DNA of 64,000 bases from Streptomyces pseudovenezuelae (GTDB lineage Bacteria; Actinomycetota; Actinomycetes; Streptomycetales; Streptomycetaceae): assembly GCF_029892565.1 (NCBI RefSeq), contig NZ_JARXVH010000008.1, positions 310,001 through 374,000 on the forward strand, written 5' to 3'. Numbering within the stretch: position 1 is the stretch's first letter; each line of letters begins with the position of its first letter. Made by a program: the position numbers and the translations under genes. Positions 50,630 to 59,598 of the stretch are shown here, piece after piece. The notes beneath the pieces are model-generated. The model saw only the letters and a list, made by a program, of their open reading frames with translations. It was not told the origin of the DNA and made no database searches.

Positions 50630-51655
50630 ATGCGCATTGGTGTCCTCACGTCCGGCGGCGACTGCCCCGGCCTGAACGCCGTCATCCGGTCCGTCGTCCA
50701 CCGTGCCGTGGCCGACCACGGTGACGAGGTCATCGGCTTCCGGGACGGCTGGAAGGGCCTCCTGGAGGGCGACTACCTCAAGCTCGACCTCGACGCGGTG
50801 AGCGGCATCCTCGCCCGCGGCGGCACCATCCTCGGCTCCTCCCGGGTCCAGCCCTCGCATCTGCGGGACGGCGTGGAGCGGGCCAAGGGGCATGTCGAGG
50901 AACTGGGTCTCGACGCGATCATCCCGATCGGCGGCGAGGGCACGCTGAAGGCCGCCCGCCTGATGTCGGACGCCGGTCTGCCGATCGTGGGCGTGCCGAA
51001 GACCATCGACAACGACATCGCCGTCACCGACGTGACCTTCGGCTTCGACACGGCCGTCGGTGTCGCCACGGAGGCGCTGGACCGGCTGAAGACCACCGCC
51101 GAGTCCCATCAGCGCGTGCTGGTCGTGGAGGTCATGGGCCGCCACACCGGCTGGATCGCCCTGCACTCCGGCATGGCGGCCGGCGCGCACGCCATCGTCG
51201 TACCGGAACGGCCCTTCGACATCGAGGAGTTGGCCGCTCGGGTGGGCTCGCGGTTCGAAGCGGGCAAGCGGTTCGCGATAGTGGTGGCGGCCGAGGGGGC
51301 CAAGCCCAAGGTCGGGTCCATGGACTTCGACGAGGGCAAGAAGGATGTCTACGGGCACGAGCGCTTCGCGGGGATCGCGCGGCAGCTCTCCATCGAGCTG
51401 GAGGAGCGGCTCGGCAAGGAGGCTCGGCCGGTGATTCTTGGGCATGTGCAGCGTGGAGGTACACCTACCGCGTACGACCGGGTGCTGGCCACGCGGTTCG
51501 GGTGGCATGCCGTTGAGGCTGTGCACCGGGGTGAGTTCGGGAAGATGACGGCGCTTCGGGGGACGGACATTCTCATGGTGTCCCTGGCGGAGGCCGTGGA
51601 GACTTTGAAGACGGTGCCCGCTGAGCGGTACGACGAAGCGGAGTGCGTGCTCTGA
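50630..51655 (+). CDS. pfkA: 6-phosphofructokinase
   Basis: 341-residue PfkA-family kinase adding a second phosphate to fructose-6-phosphate. Motifs are GVLTSGGDCPGLNAVIR, GGEGTLKAA, the catalytic PKTIDNDI, EVMGRHTGWIA and GHVQRGGTPTAYDR. The GGEGT loop follows the ATP-dependent actinobacterial type. Position next to murT-gatD matches pfkA3 (SCO1214) of S. coelicolor as I recall, one of three paralogues there. ATG at 50630; GAGAAGG lies a little far upstream. Confidence 0.96.
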   Translation: MRIGVLTSGGDCPGLNAVIRSVVHRAVADHGDEVIGFRDGWKGLLEGDYLKLDLDAVSGILARGGTILGSSRVQPSHLRDGVERAKGHVEELGLDAIIPIGGEGTLKAARLMSDAGLPIVGVPKTIDNDIAVTDVTFGFDTAVGVATEALDRLKTTAESHQRVLVVEVMGRHTGWIALHSGMAAGAHAIVVPERPFDIEELAARVGSRFEAGKRFAIVVAAEGAKPKVGSMDFDEGKKDVYGHERFAGIARQLSIELEERLGKEARPVILGHVQRGGTPTAYDRVLATRFGWHAVEAVHRGEFGKMTALRGTDILMVSLAEAVETLKTVPAERYDEAECVL

Positions 51656-51668
51656 CGTTCGGACCACC

Positions 51669-51700
51669 CTCACCCCGGTCACAGAGGTGACCGGGGTGAG
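51669..51700 (+). terminator. Strong hairpin terminator after pfkA
   Basis: A 13-base perfect stem (CTCACCCCGGTCA / TGACCGGGGTGAG) with a six-base loop, 14 bases beyond the stop. No T-run. Confidence 0.85.
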
Positions 51701-51703
51701 TCA

Positions 51704-51709
51704 TACCCT
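51704..51709 (+). promoter_or_regulatory. -10 box TACCCT upstream of the CtaG-like gene
   Basis: TACCCT directly after the pfkA terminator would start a transcript with a leader of about 40 bases containing the CAGGAG ribosome-binding site. Confidence 0.4.
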
Positions 51710-51754
51710 GGTGCGGACAGACTTGCACAAGCGCCTCGAATCAGGAGCCGTTGG

Positions 51755-52705
51755 ATGGATCACAGCGGGCACGGCATGACCATGGATCTGCCGCCGTTCA
51801 CGCTGGGGCGGGGGCTCGCGTGGTCCGCCGACCCGTTCTTCCTGGTCGCCTGTCTGGTGGGGCTCGGGCTGTACGCGTGGGGTGTCGTGCGGTTGCGCAG
51901 GCGTGGGGACGCCTGGCCCGTGGGGCGGACGATCTCGTACGTCATCGGGGTGCTCACCATCATGTTGGTGATGTGCACCGGGCTGAACGACTACGGCATG
52001 GTGATGTTCAGCGTGCACATGGTGCAGCACATGATCATCAGCATGTTGTCGCCGATCCTGATCCTGCTGGGCGCCCCCGTCACGCTCGCCCTGCGCGCGC
52101 TGCCGACCACCGGAAAGGGTCGTAAGGGGCCGCGCGAGCTGCTGTTGATGCTGCTGCACAGCCGGTACATGCGGATCATCACGCACCCGGCGTTCACCAT
52201 CCCGCTGTTCATCGCGAGCCTGTACGCGCTGTACTTCACGCCGCTGTTCGACTTCCTGATGGGATCGAAGGCGGGGCACCTCGCGATGATGGTGCACTTC
52301 CTGGCCGTGGGCATCGTCTTCTTCTGGCCGATCATCGGGGTGGACCCCGGCCCGCAGCGGCCGGGCTATCTGATGCGGATGCTGGAGCTGTTCGCGGGCA
52401 TGCCGTTCCACGCGTTCTTCGGCATCGCGCTGATGATGGCGTCGGAGCCGATGGTCTCGACGTTCAAGAACCCGTCCGCCTCGCTCGGCATCGACGCGCT
52501 CTCCGACCAGACCGCGGCCGGCGGGATCGCCTGGGCGTTCAGCGAGGTGCCGTCCGTCCTGGTGCTGCTCGCCCTGCTGTTCCAGTGGTACCGCTCCGAA
52601 CAGCGCCAGGCCCGGCGCTCGGACCGGGCCGCCGACCGCGACGGCGACAAGGAACTCGAGGCATACAACGCCTATTTGGCCTCATTGAACGCACGCGGGC
52701 GTTGA
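51755..52705 (+). CDS. Cytochrome c oxidase assembly protein (caa3 CtaG-like)
   Basis: 316-residue membrane protein with about seven transmembrane helices. A His/Met-rich start (MDHSGHGMTM) and the HMVQHMIISMLSPILILLGAP motif match the CtaG/DUF1404 family, thought to help put copper into cytochrome oxidase. The C-terminal tail (~285-316) is charged and cytoplasmic. ATG at 51755 with CAGGAG upstream. It stands alone between pfkA and the PASTA lipoprotein gene. Confidence 0.88.
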   Translation: MDHSGHGMTMDLPPFTLGRGLAWSADPFFLVACLVGLGLYAWGVVRLRRRGDAWPVGRTISYVIGVLTIMLVMCTGLNDYGMVMFSVHMVQHMIISMLSPILILLGAPVTLALRALPTTGKGRKGPRELLLMLLHSRYMRIITHPAFTIPLFIASLYALYFTPLFDFLMGSKAGHLAMMVHFLAVGIVFFWPIIGVDPGPQRPGYLMRMLELFAGMPFHAFFGIALMMASEPMVSTFKNPSASLGIDALSDQTAAGGIAWAFSEVPSVLVLLALLFQWYRSEQRQARRSDRAADRDGDKELEAYNAYLASLNARGR

Positions 52706-52731
52706 AGGCTCCGTCTTTCTGACGCATTCAG

Positions 52732-52737
52732 TAGCAT
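52732..52737 (+). promoter_or_regulatory. -10 box TAGCAT upstream of the PASTA lipoprotein gene
   Basis: TAGCAT fits the TANNAT pattern and lies 36 bases upstream of the chosen start. No -35 at standard spacing. Confidence 0.35.
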
Positions 52738-52772
52738 GAAGCGCATCGGGGGAAACCGCAGGGGGAGCGGTG

Positions 52773-54140
52773 ATGACATTGCGCGCGTTCATGTTAATTC
52801 GGAGGATCTCCGTCCTGTTGGCATGCGTACTGGTGCTGGGCGGTTGTGACACCGGAACGCCTTTGACCAAGGTGAAAGCAGTAGCCGCGGGAGTGCCTTC
52901 TCTCGCGCCCTTCTTCGACGAGGGCAGTGGTCTCGGCAAGGACACCACGGTCCGCTCGCAGGCCGTGCGGGGCGGCCTGCAGCAAGGGGACACGCCCGGG
53001 CTGTACGGCGGGACACGGGAGCCGACGCTCTGTGACGTGGCCAAGCTGAAGGCGTTTCTCACGAATCCCAGGAACAGGCAGAAGGCTCAGGCGTGGGCAA
53101 CCGCCCTCGACCTGACCACGGCCGAGATTCCGGATTATCTGGACCGGCTCACACCGGTTCTCCTGCGTCACGACACTCTCGTGAAGAACCACGACTACAA
53201 AAAGGGAAAGGCCGTTCCCTTCAATTCGCTGCTGCAGGCGGGAATCGCGATTCTCGTCGACCAGCAGGGACTGCCGGCCGTGAAGTGCTCGTGCGGAAAT
53301 CCGCTGCGGCCCTTCGAGGGTGACACCGACCGGATCTCGGTCACGTTCGACGACGGCAACAAGAAGTGGCAGGGGTACGAGCGTTCGTCCGTGGTGGCGG
53401 TGCGTCCCGCACCCCGGAAGATGGCGAAGCTCGCCCTCGTCGACGTCGACGACCCCGATACGGGCATCAGCCGGCCGGTCGGCACGACGGGCAGGGCCGA
53501 CACGACGTTCGACACCCGCGAGCTGCGCGCGGTGCCCCTCCTCGCCGGGACGACCTTCGGGGAGGCGAGCCTGCGGCTGGCCGACCAGGGGCTCGCGACA
53601 GGGTACGGCGGCCAGCAGGCGCCGGCCGCCGACGCGCGCGTGACGGCGTCGGATCCGCCGGCCGGGACCGAGCTGCGGTTCGGCCAGTACGTGACGCTAA
53701 CGGCCGTCGGCGGGAGTTCGTCGGGGAGCGGTACGTCAGGTGGGGGTACGTCAGGTGGGGGCTCGACACCTCCCCCGCCCCCATCGGTCTCCGATCCGCC
53801 GTCCAAGGCTCCACCCTCCTCGCCCTCGGGCAGCGGCACCGGCGGCTCCTCGTCCGCCCCGCCGTCGAGCGGGCCGCCCAGTTCCGGGCCGCCCACGTCG
53901 AACCCGCCGCCGAGCTCGAAGCCACCGGACAGCACTCCGCCGACGACGACCGTCGCACCGCCGCCGGACACGCTCGCACCGCCGCCGCCGAGAGATCCGG
54001 TGACCACCAGCGCGCCACCGCCGCCCAGCGACCCGGTCACGACGAGCGCGCCACCGCCGCCCGGCGACCCGGTCACCAGCAGCGTTCCCGGCACCACCGA
54101 GCCCGCGTCGTCCGGGCCCGCTTCGAGCGCGAGCGCCTAG
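52773..54140 (+). CDS. DUF6777-type lipoprotein with PASTA-like domain and Pro/Ser-rich tail
   Basis: 455-residue exported lipoprotein. Signal with lipobox VLGGC near residue 25. Residues ~75-235 contain a conserved domain (CDVAKLKAFLTNPRNRQKA, LLRHDTLVKNHDYKKGKA, LPAVKCSCGNPL) that I recall as DUF6777. Residues ~250-312 (PLLAGTTFGEASLRLADQGL ... DPPAGTELRFGQYVTLTA) fit a PASTA repeat, which binds peptidoglycan or lipid II. Residues ~315-455 are a long Pro/Ser/Thr-rich spacer with repeated APPPP(S/G/R)DPVT units, probably spanning the wall. The ATG at 52773 has a better ribosome-binding distance than the GTG just before it. The Ser/Thr kinase gene follows after 27 bases. Confidence 0.82.
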   Translation: MTLRAFMLIRRISVLLACVLVLGGCDTGTPLTKVKAVAAGVPSLAPFFDEGSGLGKDTTVRSQAVRGGLQQGDTPGLYGGTREPTLCDVAKLKAFLTNPRNRQKAQAWATALDLTTAEIPDYLDRLTPVLLRHDTLVKNHDYKKGKAVPFNSLLQAGIAILVDQQGLPAVKCSCGNPLRPFEGDTDRISVTFDDGNKKWQGYERSSVVAVRPAPRKMAKLALVDVDDPDTGISRPVGTTGRADTTFDTRELRAVPLLAGTTFGEASLRLADQGLATGYGGQQAPAADARVTASDPPAGTELRFGQYVTLTAVGGSSSGSGTSGGGTSGGGSTPPPPPSVSDPPSKAPPSSPSGSGTGGSSSAPPSSGPPSSGPPTSNPPPSSKPPDSTPPTTTVAPPPDTLAPPPPRDPVTTSAPPPPSDPVTTSAPPPPGDPVTSSVPGTTEPASSGPASSASA

Positions 54141-54167
54141 CGCACCGCAGACCCCGGGAGTCACCGG

Positions 54168-56039
54168 ATGCCTTCAGGATCACCGACGTCGGGAGTGGGC
54201 CGGGTCATCGCCGGCCGCTATCTGTTGCTCAACCAGTTGGGCGGCGGGGGCATGGGCCATGTGTGGCTCGCCCACGACCGGAGACTCGCCTGCGAGGTGG
54301 CGCTCAAGGAGATCGTGTTCCGGGACCTGGACACGGTCGCCGAGGAACGGGAGTCCCGGGTGGCGCGGGCCCGCGCGGAAGCCCGGCACGCGGCCGGGCT
54401 GCGGGGCCATCCGAACGTGGTGACGGTGCACGACGTCCTGGAGCACGAGGGGCTGCCGTGGATCGTCATGGAGTACGTGGCGGGCGCCGTGGACCTGCGC
54501 GACCTGGTCGACCAGCGGGGTCCCCTCGCACCCGCGGAGGGCGCCCGCGTCGGACTCGCCGTGCTCGACGCGCTGACCGCCGGGCACGAGCGGGGCGTCA
54601 TGCACCGGGACGTGAAGCCGGCGAACATCCTGCTCGCGCCGGACCGCAGCGGGTCGCCGTACGGCCGGGTGCTGCTCACCGACTACGGCATCTCGGTGCG
54701 CCCCGACGGCGGCGAGACCCGGTACACGATGGCGTCCGTGCTGGTGGGGACGTCGGGATATCTGGCGCCGGAGCGGGCCACGGGTGGGCCGCCGACCGCG
54801 TCCGCCGACCTGTTCTCGCTGGGCTGCACGCTCTATCACGCCGTCGAGGGCCAGGGGCCTTTCGAGCGGGAGTCGCATCTGGCACAAGTGACCGCGGTGG
54901 TCATGGAGGAGCCGCGGCCCGCCGTGCGCGCCGGTGCGCTGGGCCCCGTACTGGCGGCTCTGCTCGCGAAGGATCCGGCGGAGCGGCTGTCCGCGACGGA
55001 GGCGGAGGCGGCGCTGTCGGGGATCATCACGCCGCAGGCCGAGTCGTACGCGCGCACCCAGACGGATCTGGGTTCGCAGCCGCCCTGGGCGGGCGTCGCC
55101 CCGCCCCCTCCCCCGCCCGGGCCTGGCGTGCAGGATTTCGGGCCGCCCGTCGCGTCCCCGTCAGTCGGCCCGTCGGCGCCCTCGGCGGGGTCGTCGCCCG
55201 CCCGGCACCGCCGGGAGGTCCCGCGTGTCCTGCGTGCCGTCCTCGCCGTCTCTCTCGGCCTGGTGCTGGCCCTGGGCGGGGTCTGGTACGCCATGGCGCA
55301 CCGGACGTCCACCGAGGACACGACGGCGTCGGCGCCGCCGTACGGCTCGGGGGTGGGGCTCGCCGAGCCGCTCAAGGACGGCGACTGTGTGCTCGCCGAC
55401 TGGCCCGGGGGCCGTTTCCGGGGCACGCCCCGGCTGCGGGTGGACGCGGGCTGTGTCGGGGGTACGCCCGACGGGCAGGTGATGGCCTTCGCGCCGGCCG
55501 GGTCCGCGGACGAGGCCAGGAAGACCGGTCCGGCCCGCTGCGAGGAGCGGACGCGGGAGATCCGGGAGAGGCTCGCGGACGTCCGCGCGGTCGCGGTGGT
55601 GCCGAGCCCGGCCGGTTTCCGGGCCGCCGGGCGCCGTACGGCCTGTCTGGTGCTCGGCGCGCACGGGCCGGTCTACGGGCCGCTGGGCGCGCACCGCAAG
55701 CTCGGCTCGTCCTTCATCGACACCACGAACATGCAGCGCCGGGACTGTCTGCGGGCCCGGACGAACCGGGACGCCCAGCTGGTCTCCTGCACCGGCGCGT
55801 ACGACGAGAAGGTGCTCGGTTTCACCCGGCTCGGCTCCGACGTCACCCTTCCGGAGGCGCGTACGGAGTCGGACGCGGCTTGCGCGAAGGACGTGCCTCC
55901 AGGGGACTACGGCTTCGATCCCTCCGTCTACACGGCCGGGTCCTGGACCAGCGAGGGACCGTGGAAATCGGGCACACATTTCGTCGTGTGCACCGTCCGG
56001 AGGCAGAACGGGGGCACCATGGAGGGGGACGAACCATGA
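54168..56039 (+). CDS. Transmembrane Ser/Thr protein kinase with extracytoplasmic Cys-rich domain
   Basis: 623-residue PknB-like kinase. The kinase domain ~15-280 has the glycine loop LGGGGMGHVW, ATP lysine Lys47 in VALKEI, catalytic HRDVKPANIL, DYG in place of DFG, and APERA. A Pro-rich juxtamembrane segment (~290-350) leads to one transmembrane helix (~358-378). The outer part has cysteine pairs and two stretches (GDCVLADWPGG..., RRDCLRARTNRD...SCTGAYDEKVLG) resembling septum-formation-type domains. It lacks PASTA repeats, but the lipoprotein encoded 27 bases upstream appears to carry one. Probably senses the envelope and phosphorylates cytoplasmic targets. Confidence 0.92.
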   Translation: MPSGSPTSGVGRVIAGRYLLLNQLGGGGMGHVWLAHDRRLACEVALKEIVFRDLDTVAEERESRVARARAEARHAAGLRGHPNVVTVHDVLEHEGLPWIVMEYVAGAVDLRDLVDQRGPLAPAEGARVGLAVLDALTAGHERGVMHRDVKPANILLAPDRSGSPYGRVLLTDYGISVRPDGGETRYTMASVLVGTSGYLAPERATGGPPTASADLFSLGCTLYHAVEGQGPFERESHLAQVTAVVMEEPRPAVRAGALGPVLAALLAKDPAERLSATEAEAALSGIITPQAESYARTQTDLGSQPPWAGVAPPPPPPGPGVQDFGPPVASPSVGPSAPSAGSSPARHRREVPRVLRAVLAVSLGLVLALGGVWYAMAHRTSTEDTTASAPPYGSGVGLAEPLKDGDCVLADWPGGRFRGTPRLRVDAGCVGGTPDGQVMAFAPAGSADEARKTGPARCEERTREIRERLADVRAVAVVPSPAGFRAAGRRTACLVLGAHGPVYGPLGAHRKLGSSFIDTTNMQRRDCLRARTNRDAQLVSCTGAYDEKVLGFTRLGSDVTLPEARTESDAACAKDVPPGDYGFDPSVYTAGSWTSEGPWKSGTHFVVCTVRRQNGGTMEGDEP

Positions 56040-56052
56040 GGAGGGTGTCGCG

Positions 56053-56223
56053 ATGCCCGGTTCTACGGACGGCTCGACCAAGACGATGGGGGTGCTCACC
56101 GTCGGAGGTCTGGTCGCGGTGACCGCCTACACGGTGGCGCTCGGCAGCAACGGCTGGCTGTGGTTCGGCTGGGTCGTGCTGGGGCTGATCACCCTCGGGA
56201 TGGTGGCCACGCGCAGCGCCTGA
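56053..56223 (+). CDS. Small two-helix membrane protein (56 aa)
   Basis: 56-residue protein with a polar start (MPGSTDGSTKTMG) and two transmembrane segments (~13-30 and ~34-52: NGWLWFGWVVLGLITLGMV). It begins 13 bases after the kinase stop, with GAGGGTG before the ATG, so it is likely cotranscribed with the kinase and lipoprotein. Function unknown; short enough to be missed by gene finders. Confidence 0.72.
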   Translation: MPGSTDGSTKTMGVLTVGGLVAVTAYTVALGSNGWLWFGWVVLGLITLGMVATRSA

Positions 56224-56262
56224 GGGGATCTGGGAAAGGCGGTCACTCGCGGCGCCTGAGCC

Positions 56263-57468
56263 TCACTCCGTGGTCAGGCGCCCCGCCGAGTGGACACCGG
56301 GCTGGTATTTGGGCAGCCGTGCGGTGACCTTCATGCCCGCGCCCACCGCCGTCTCGATGACGAGCCCGTACTCGTCGCCGTAGACCTGGCGGAGCCGGTC
56401 GTCGACGTTGGACAGACCGATGCCGCCGGACGGGCTGACCTCGCCGGCGAGGATGCGGCGCAGCAGGACGGGGTCCATGCCGACGCCGTCGTCCTCGATG
56501 ACGACGAGCGCCTCGGCGCCGGTGTCCTGTGCGGTGATGCTGATGCGGCTCTTGTCCGTGCGGCCCTCCAGGCCGTGCTTGACCGCGTTCTCGACCAGCG
56601 GCTGGAGACAGAGGAAGGGCAGGGCGACCGGCAGTACCTCGGGGGCGATCTGCAAGGTGACGGAGAGGCGGTCGCCGAAGCGTGCCCGCACCAGCGCCAA
56701 GTAGTGGTCGATGGCGTGGAGTTCCTCGGCGAGGGTGGTGAAGTCGCCGTGCCTGCGGAACGAGTAGCGGGTGAAGTCGGCGAATTCGAGGAGGAGTTCG
56801 CGGGCCCGCTCGGGGTCGGTGCGGACGAACGAGGCGATCACCGCGAGCGAGTTGAAGATGAAGTGCGGGGAGATCTGGGCGCGAAGTGCCTTGATCTCGG
56901 CCTCGATCAGGCGGGTGCGGGACTGGTCCAGATCGGCCAACTCCAGCTGGACGCTCACCCAGCGGGCGACCTCGCCGGCCGCCCGGACCAGGACGGCGGA
57001 CTCACGCGGGGCGCAGGCGACGAGCGCGCCGTGCACCCGGTCGTCGACGGTCAGCGGGGCGACGACCGCCCAGCGCACCGGGCAGTCCGGTGTCTCGCAG
57101 CGGAGCCGGAAGGCCTCGCCGCGGCCGGTCTCCAGGGCGCCGGCGAGGCGGTCCATGATCTCGGTGCGATGGTGGGATCCGACCCCGTCCCAGACCAGGA
57201 CCTCCTTCTGGTCGGTGAGGCACAGCGCGTCCGTGCCGAGCAGTGAGCGCAGTCTGCGGGCCGACTTGCGGGCGGTCTCCTCGGTCAGGCCCGCCCGCAG
57301 CGGGGGCGCGGCGAGGGAGGCGGTGTGCAGGGTCTGGAAGGTGGCGTGCTCGCCCGGGGTGCCGAGCCCGCCGAGGTTCTGCGGGCGTGCCGTGCGCCGC
57401 CCGAACCAGAACCCGGCGGCCAGCAGCGGGAGTACGGCCACGCACAGGCCGGCCAGGAAGCCGCTCAT
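56263..57468 (-). CDS. LytS/YehU-type sensor histidine kinase
   Basis: 401-residue kinase. One N-terminal membrane helix (~3-22), a GAF-like region (~70-180: LGTDALCLTDQKEVLVWDG), then a His_kinase module of the LytS class with the phosphorylated histidine in ISPHFIFNSLAVIA and an ATPase domain (LVENAVKHGLEG, EDDGVGMD, GIGLSNVDDRL). It pairs with the LytTR response regulator at the other end of the operon. The ATG at 57468 overlaps the symporter stop (ATGA), so sensor and transporter are made together. Confidence 0.92.
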   Translation of the reverse strand: MSGFLAGLCVAVLPLLAAGFWFGRRTARPQNLGGLGTPGEHATFQTLHTASLAAPPLRAGLTEETARKSARRLRSLLGTDALCLTDQKEVLVWDGVGSHHRTEIMDRLAGALETGRGEAFRLRCETPDCPVRWAVVAPLTVDDRVHGALVACAPRESAVLVRAAGEVARWVSVQLELADLDQSRTRLIEAEIKALRAQISPHFIFNSLAVIASFVRTDPERARELLLEFADFTRYSFRRHGDFTTLAEELHAIDHYLALVRARFGDRLSVTLQIAPEVLPVALPFLCLQPLVENAVKHGLEGRTDKSRISITAQDTGAEALVVIEDDGVGMDPVLLRRILAGEVSPSGGIGLSNVDDRLRQVYGDEYGLVIETAVGAGMKVTARLPKYQPGVHSAGRLTTE

Positions 57469-59177
57469 GCCTTCACCTCCGCGCGCAGTTCCTCCGGCAG
57501 ATGGAAGCGGGCCAGGATCGCCGCCGTTCCGGTGGGCACCCGCCCCGGGGTGGCCAGGGACACCAGCACCATGGTGAGGAAGCCCAGCGGGACCGACCAG
57601 AGGGCGGGCCAGGCGAGCAGCGCGTGCAGCGGGCCGGTGCCGGGGAAGCCCGCCATGGTGGCGGCCACGGCGACGAACGCGCCGCCCCCGCCGATCACCA
57701 TGCCGGCGGCGGCGCCCGGCGGGGTCAGCCGGCGCCACCAGATGCCGAGGACGAGCAGCGGGCAGAAGGACGACGCGGAGACGGCGAAGGCCAGTCCGAC
57801 GGCGTCGGCCACCGGCAGCCCGCCGACCAGGACGCTCGCGGCGAGCGGCACGGCCATGGCGAGCACGGTGCCGAGCCTGAAGTGCCGTACGCCGCGCGCC
57901 GGCAGGACGTCCTGGGTGAGCACGCCCGCGACGGCCATGGTCAGGCCGGACGCCGTGGACAGGAACGCGGCGAACGCACCGCCCGCCACCAGCGCGCCGA
58001 GCAGGTCACCGCCGGCGCCGCCGATCATCCGGTCGGGCAGCAGCAGTACGGCGGCGTCCGCGTCGCCGGTGAGGCCGAGTTCGGGGGTGTAGATGCGGCC
58101 CAGGGCGCCGTAGACCGGCGGCAGCAGGTAGAACGCGCCGATCAGACCGAGGACGGCCACCGTGGTGCGGCGGGCGGCGACGCCGTGCGGGCTGGTGTAG
58201 AAGCGGACGACCACGTGCGGCAGGCCCATCGTGCCGAGGAAGGTAGCGAGGATCAGTCCGTACGTGGCGTACAGCGGGCGCTCCTCGCGGCTGGCCTCCA
58301 GCGAGGTCGACATCCCGTTGCTGCTGCCCCGGTCTGCGGCGGGGACGGCTGAGCCCTTGGCGAAGGTCAGCCGGGTGCCGTGCTCGATGTGGTGCGTGCC
58401 GGCGGCGAGTCGGACCCGTTGGTCGTCGCGGGCGCGGCCGTCCACCCTGCCGTCGACCGTGACGGTGAGCGGTCGGTCGATGGTGAGGTCGAGGCTGTCG
58501 TCGACGGTGACCACGCGCTGTTCGCGGAAGGTGGCCGGTTCCTCGAAGGCGTGCCGGGGGGAGCCGTCGCCCTGCCAGGCGAGGGTCAGGAAGATCGCCG
58601 GCACGAGCAGGGCGGTGAGCTTGAGCCAGTACTGGAAGGCCTGCACGAAGGTGATGCTGCGCATGCCGCCAGCGGCGACGGTCGCGACCACGACGACCGC
58701 GACGATCCCGCCGCCCAGCAGGTCGGGGGCGCCCGTCAGCACCGCCAACGTCAGTCCGGCGCCCTGGAGTTGGGGCAGCAGATAGAGCCAGCCGACGCCG
58801 ACGACGAAGGCACCCGCCAGTCGGCGCACGTTCTGCGAGGCGAGCCGGGCCTCGGCGAAGTCGGGGAGCGTGTAGGCACCGGAGCGGCGCAGTGGGGCGG
58901 CGACGAAGAGGAGCAGGACCAGGTATCCGGCGGTGTAGCCGACGGGGTACCAGAGCATGTCGGGGCCCTGGACCAGGACGAGGCCCGCGATGCCCAGGAA
59001 GGAGGCGGCGGAGAGGTATTCGCCGCTGATGGCGGCCGCGTTGAGGCGGGGGCCGACGGTGCGGGAGGCGACGTAGAAATCGGAGGTGGTACGGGAGATG
59101 CGCAGGCCGAAGGCGCCGACCAGGACGGTCGCGATGACGACGAGGGCGACGGCGGTGATGGCGTAGCTGGAGTTCAC
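57465..59177 (-). CDS. Sodium:solute symporter, cation/acetate (ActP/MctC-like) type
   Basis: 570-residue SSS-family permease with about 13 transmembrane helices. Signature regions are RTVGPRLNAAAISGEYLSAASFLGIAGL, GAYTLPDFAEARL and FLGTMGLPHVVVRFYTSP. An extra polar segment of ~90 residues (~215-305) between helices is seen in Streptomyces members. Substrates of the group are acetate, pyruvate, lactate or propionate. GTG start at 59177 with a weak ribosome-binding site. It lies between a DUF485-like gene and its kinase gene. Confidence 0.92.
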   Translation of the reverse strand: MNSSYAITAVALVVIATVLVGAFGLRISRTTSDFYVASRTVGPRLNAAAISGEYLSAASFLGIAGLVLVQGPDMLWYPVGYTAGYLVLLLFVAAPLRRSGAYTLPDFAEARLASQNVRRLAGAFVVGVGWLYLLPQLQGAGLTLAVLTGAPDLLGGGIVAVVVVATVAAGGMRSITFVQAFQYWLKLTALLVPAIFLTLAWQGDGSPRHAFEEPATFREQRVVTVDDSLDLTIDRPLTVTVDGRVDGRARDDQRVRLAAGTHHIEHGTRLTFAKGSAVPAADRGSSNGMSTSLEASREERPLYATYGLILATFLGTMGLPHVVVRFYTSPHGVAARRTTVAVLGLIGAFYLLPPVYGALGRIYTPELGLTGDADAAVLLLPDRMIGGAGGDLLGALVAGGAFAAFLSTASGLTMAVAGVLTQDVLPARGVRHFRLGTVLAMAVPLAASVLVGGLPVADAVGLAFAVSASSFCPLLVLGIWWRRLTPPGAAAGMVIGGGGAFVAVAATMAGFPGTGPLHALLAWPALWSVPLGFLTMVLVSLATPGRVPTGTAAILARFHLPEELRAEVKA

Positions 59178-59229
59178 CGGCGTATCGGTCCTCGGGCTCG
59201 GTGGTCCCCGGTCCGCGTGGGTCGCGTGC

Positions 59230-59598
59230 TCATCGGTCCTCGACCAGGCGCACGAAGTCCCGTTCGTTGCGCTCGGCGCGTCGGACGTACCAGAGGGCGA
59301 GCAGGACGAGTGGGGCGTAGAGGCAGAAGCCGAGGACCGCCCATTCGAGGCGGTGTGCGTCCGGCATGGCCGCGAAGACCAGGGGCAGCGGTCCGACGAG
59401 CAGGCCGAGGACGGCGAACACGGCGAGCGCGGCGCGCAGTTGGGTGCGCATGAGGGAGCGGACATAGGTGTGGCCGAGGGTGGTCTGCTCGTCGATCTCG
59501 GTGCGGGGGCGGTAGTAGCCGGTGGCGCGGCGTACGCGGCGGGGCGGGCCGGTGACGGTGACGCGGCGTTCGGCGGGGTCCTGGCCTGGCACTGTCAC
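59230..59598 (-). CDS. DUF485-like small membrane protein
   Basis: 122-residue protein with a cytoplasmic start (~1-55) and two transmembrane helices (~60-80 and ~90-110), a basic end. DUF485 proteins (YjcH in E. coli) are the usual companions of ActP-type symporters and probably help their assembly or activity. The GTG at 59598 overlaps the response regulator stop and has AGGAGG before it. The N-terminal extension with ERRVTVTGPPRRVRRATGYYRP is longer than in E. coli. Confidence 0.82.
   Translation of the reverse strand: MTVPGQDPAERRVTVTGPPRRVRRATGYYRPRTEIDEQTTLGHTYVRSLMRTQLRAALAVFAVLGLLVGPLPLVFAAMPDAHRLEWAVLGFCLYAPLVLLALWYVRRAERNERDFVRLVEDR

Noticed and set aside
53947-54120. Repeat array in the lipoprotein tail as a possible CRISPR or mobile repeat
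   Set aside because: The repeats are in-frame Pro-rich coding units with no spacer structure.
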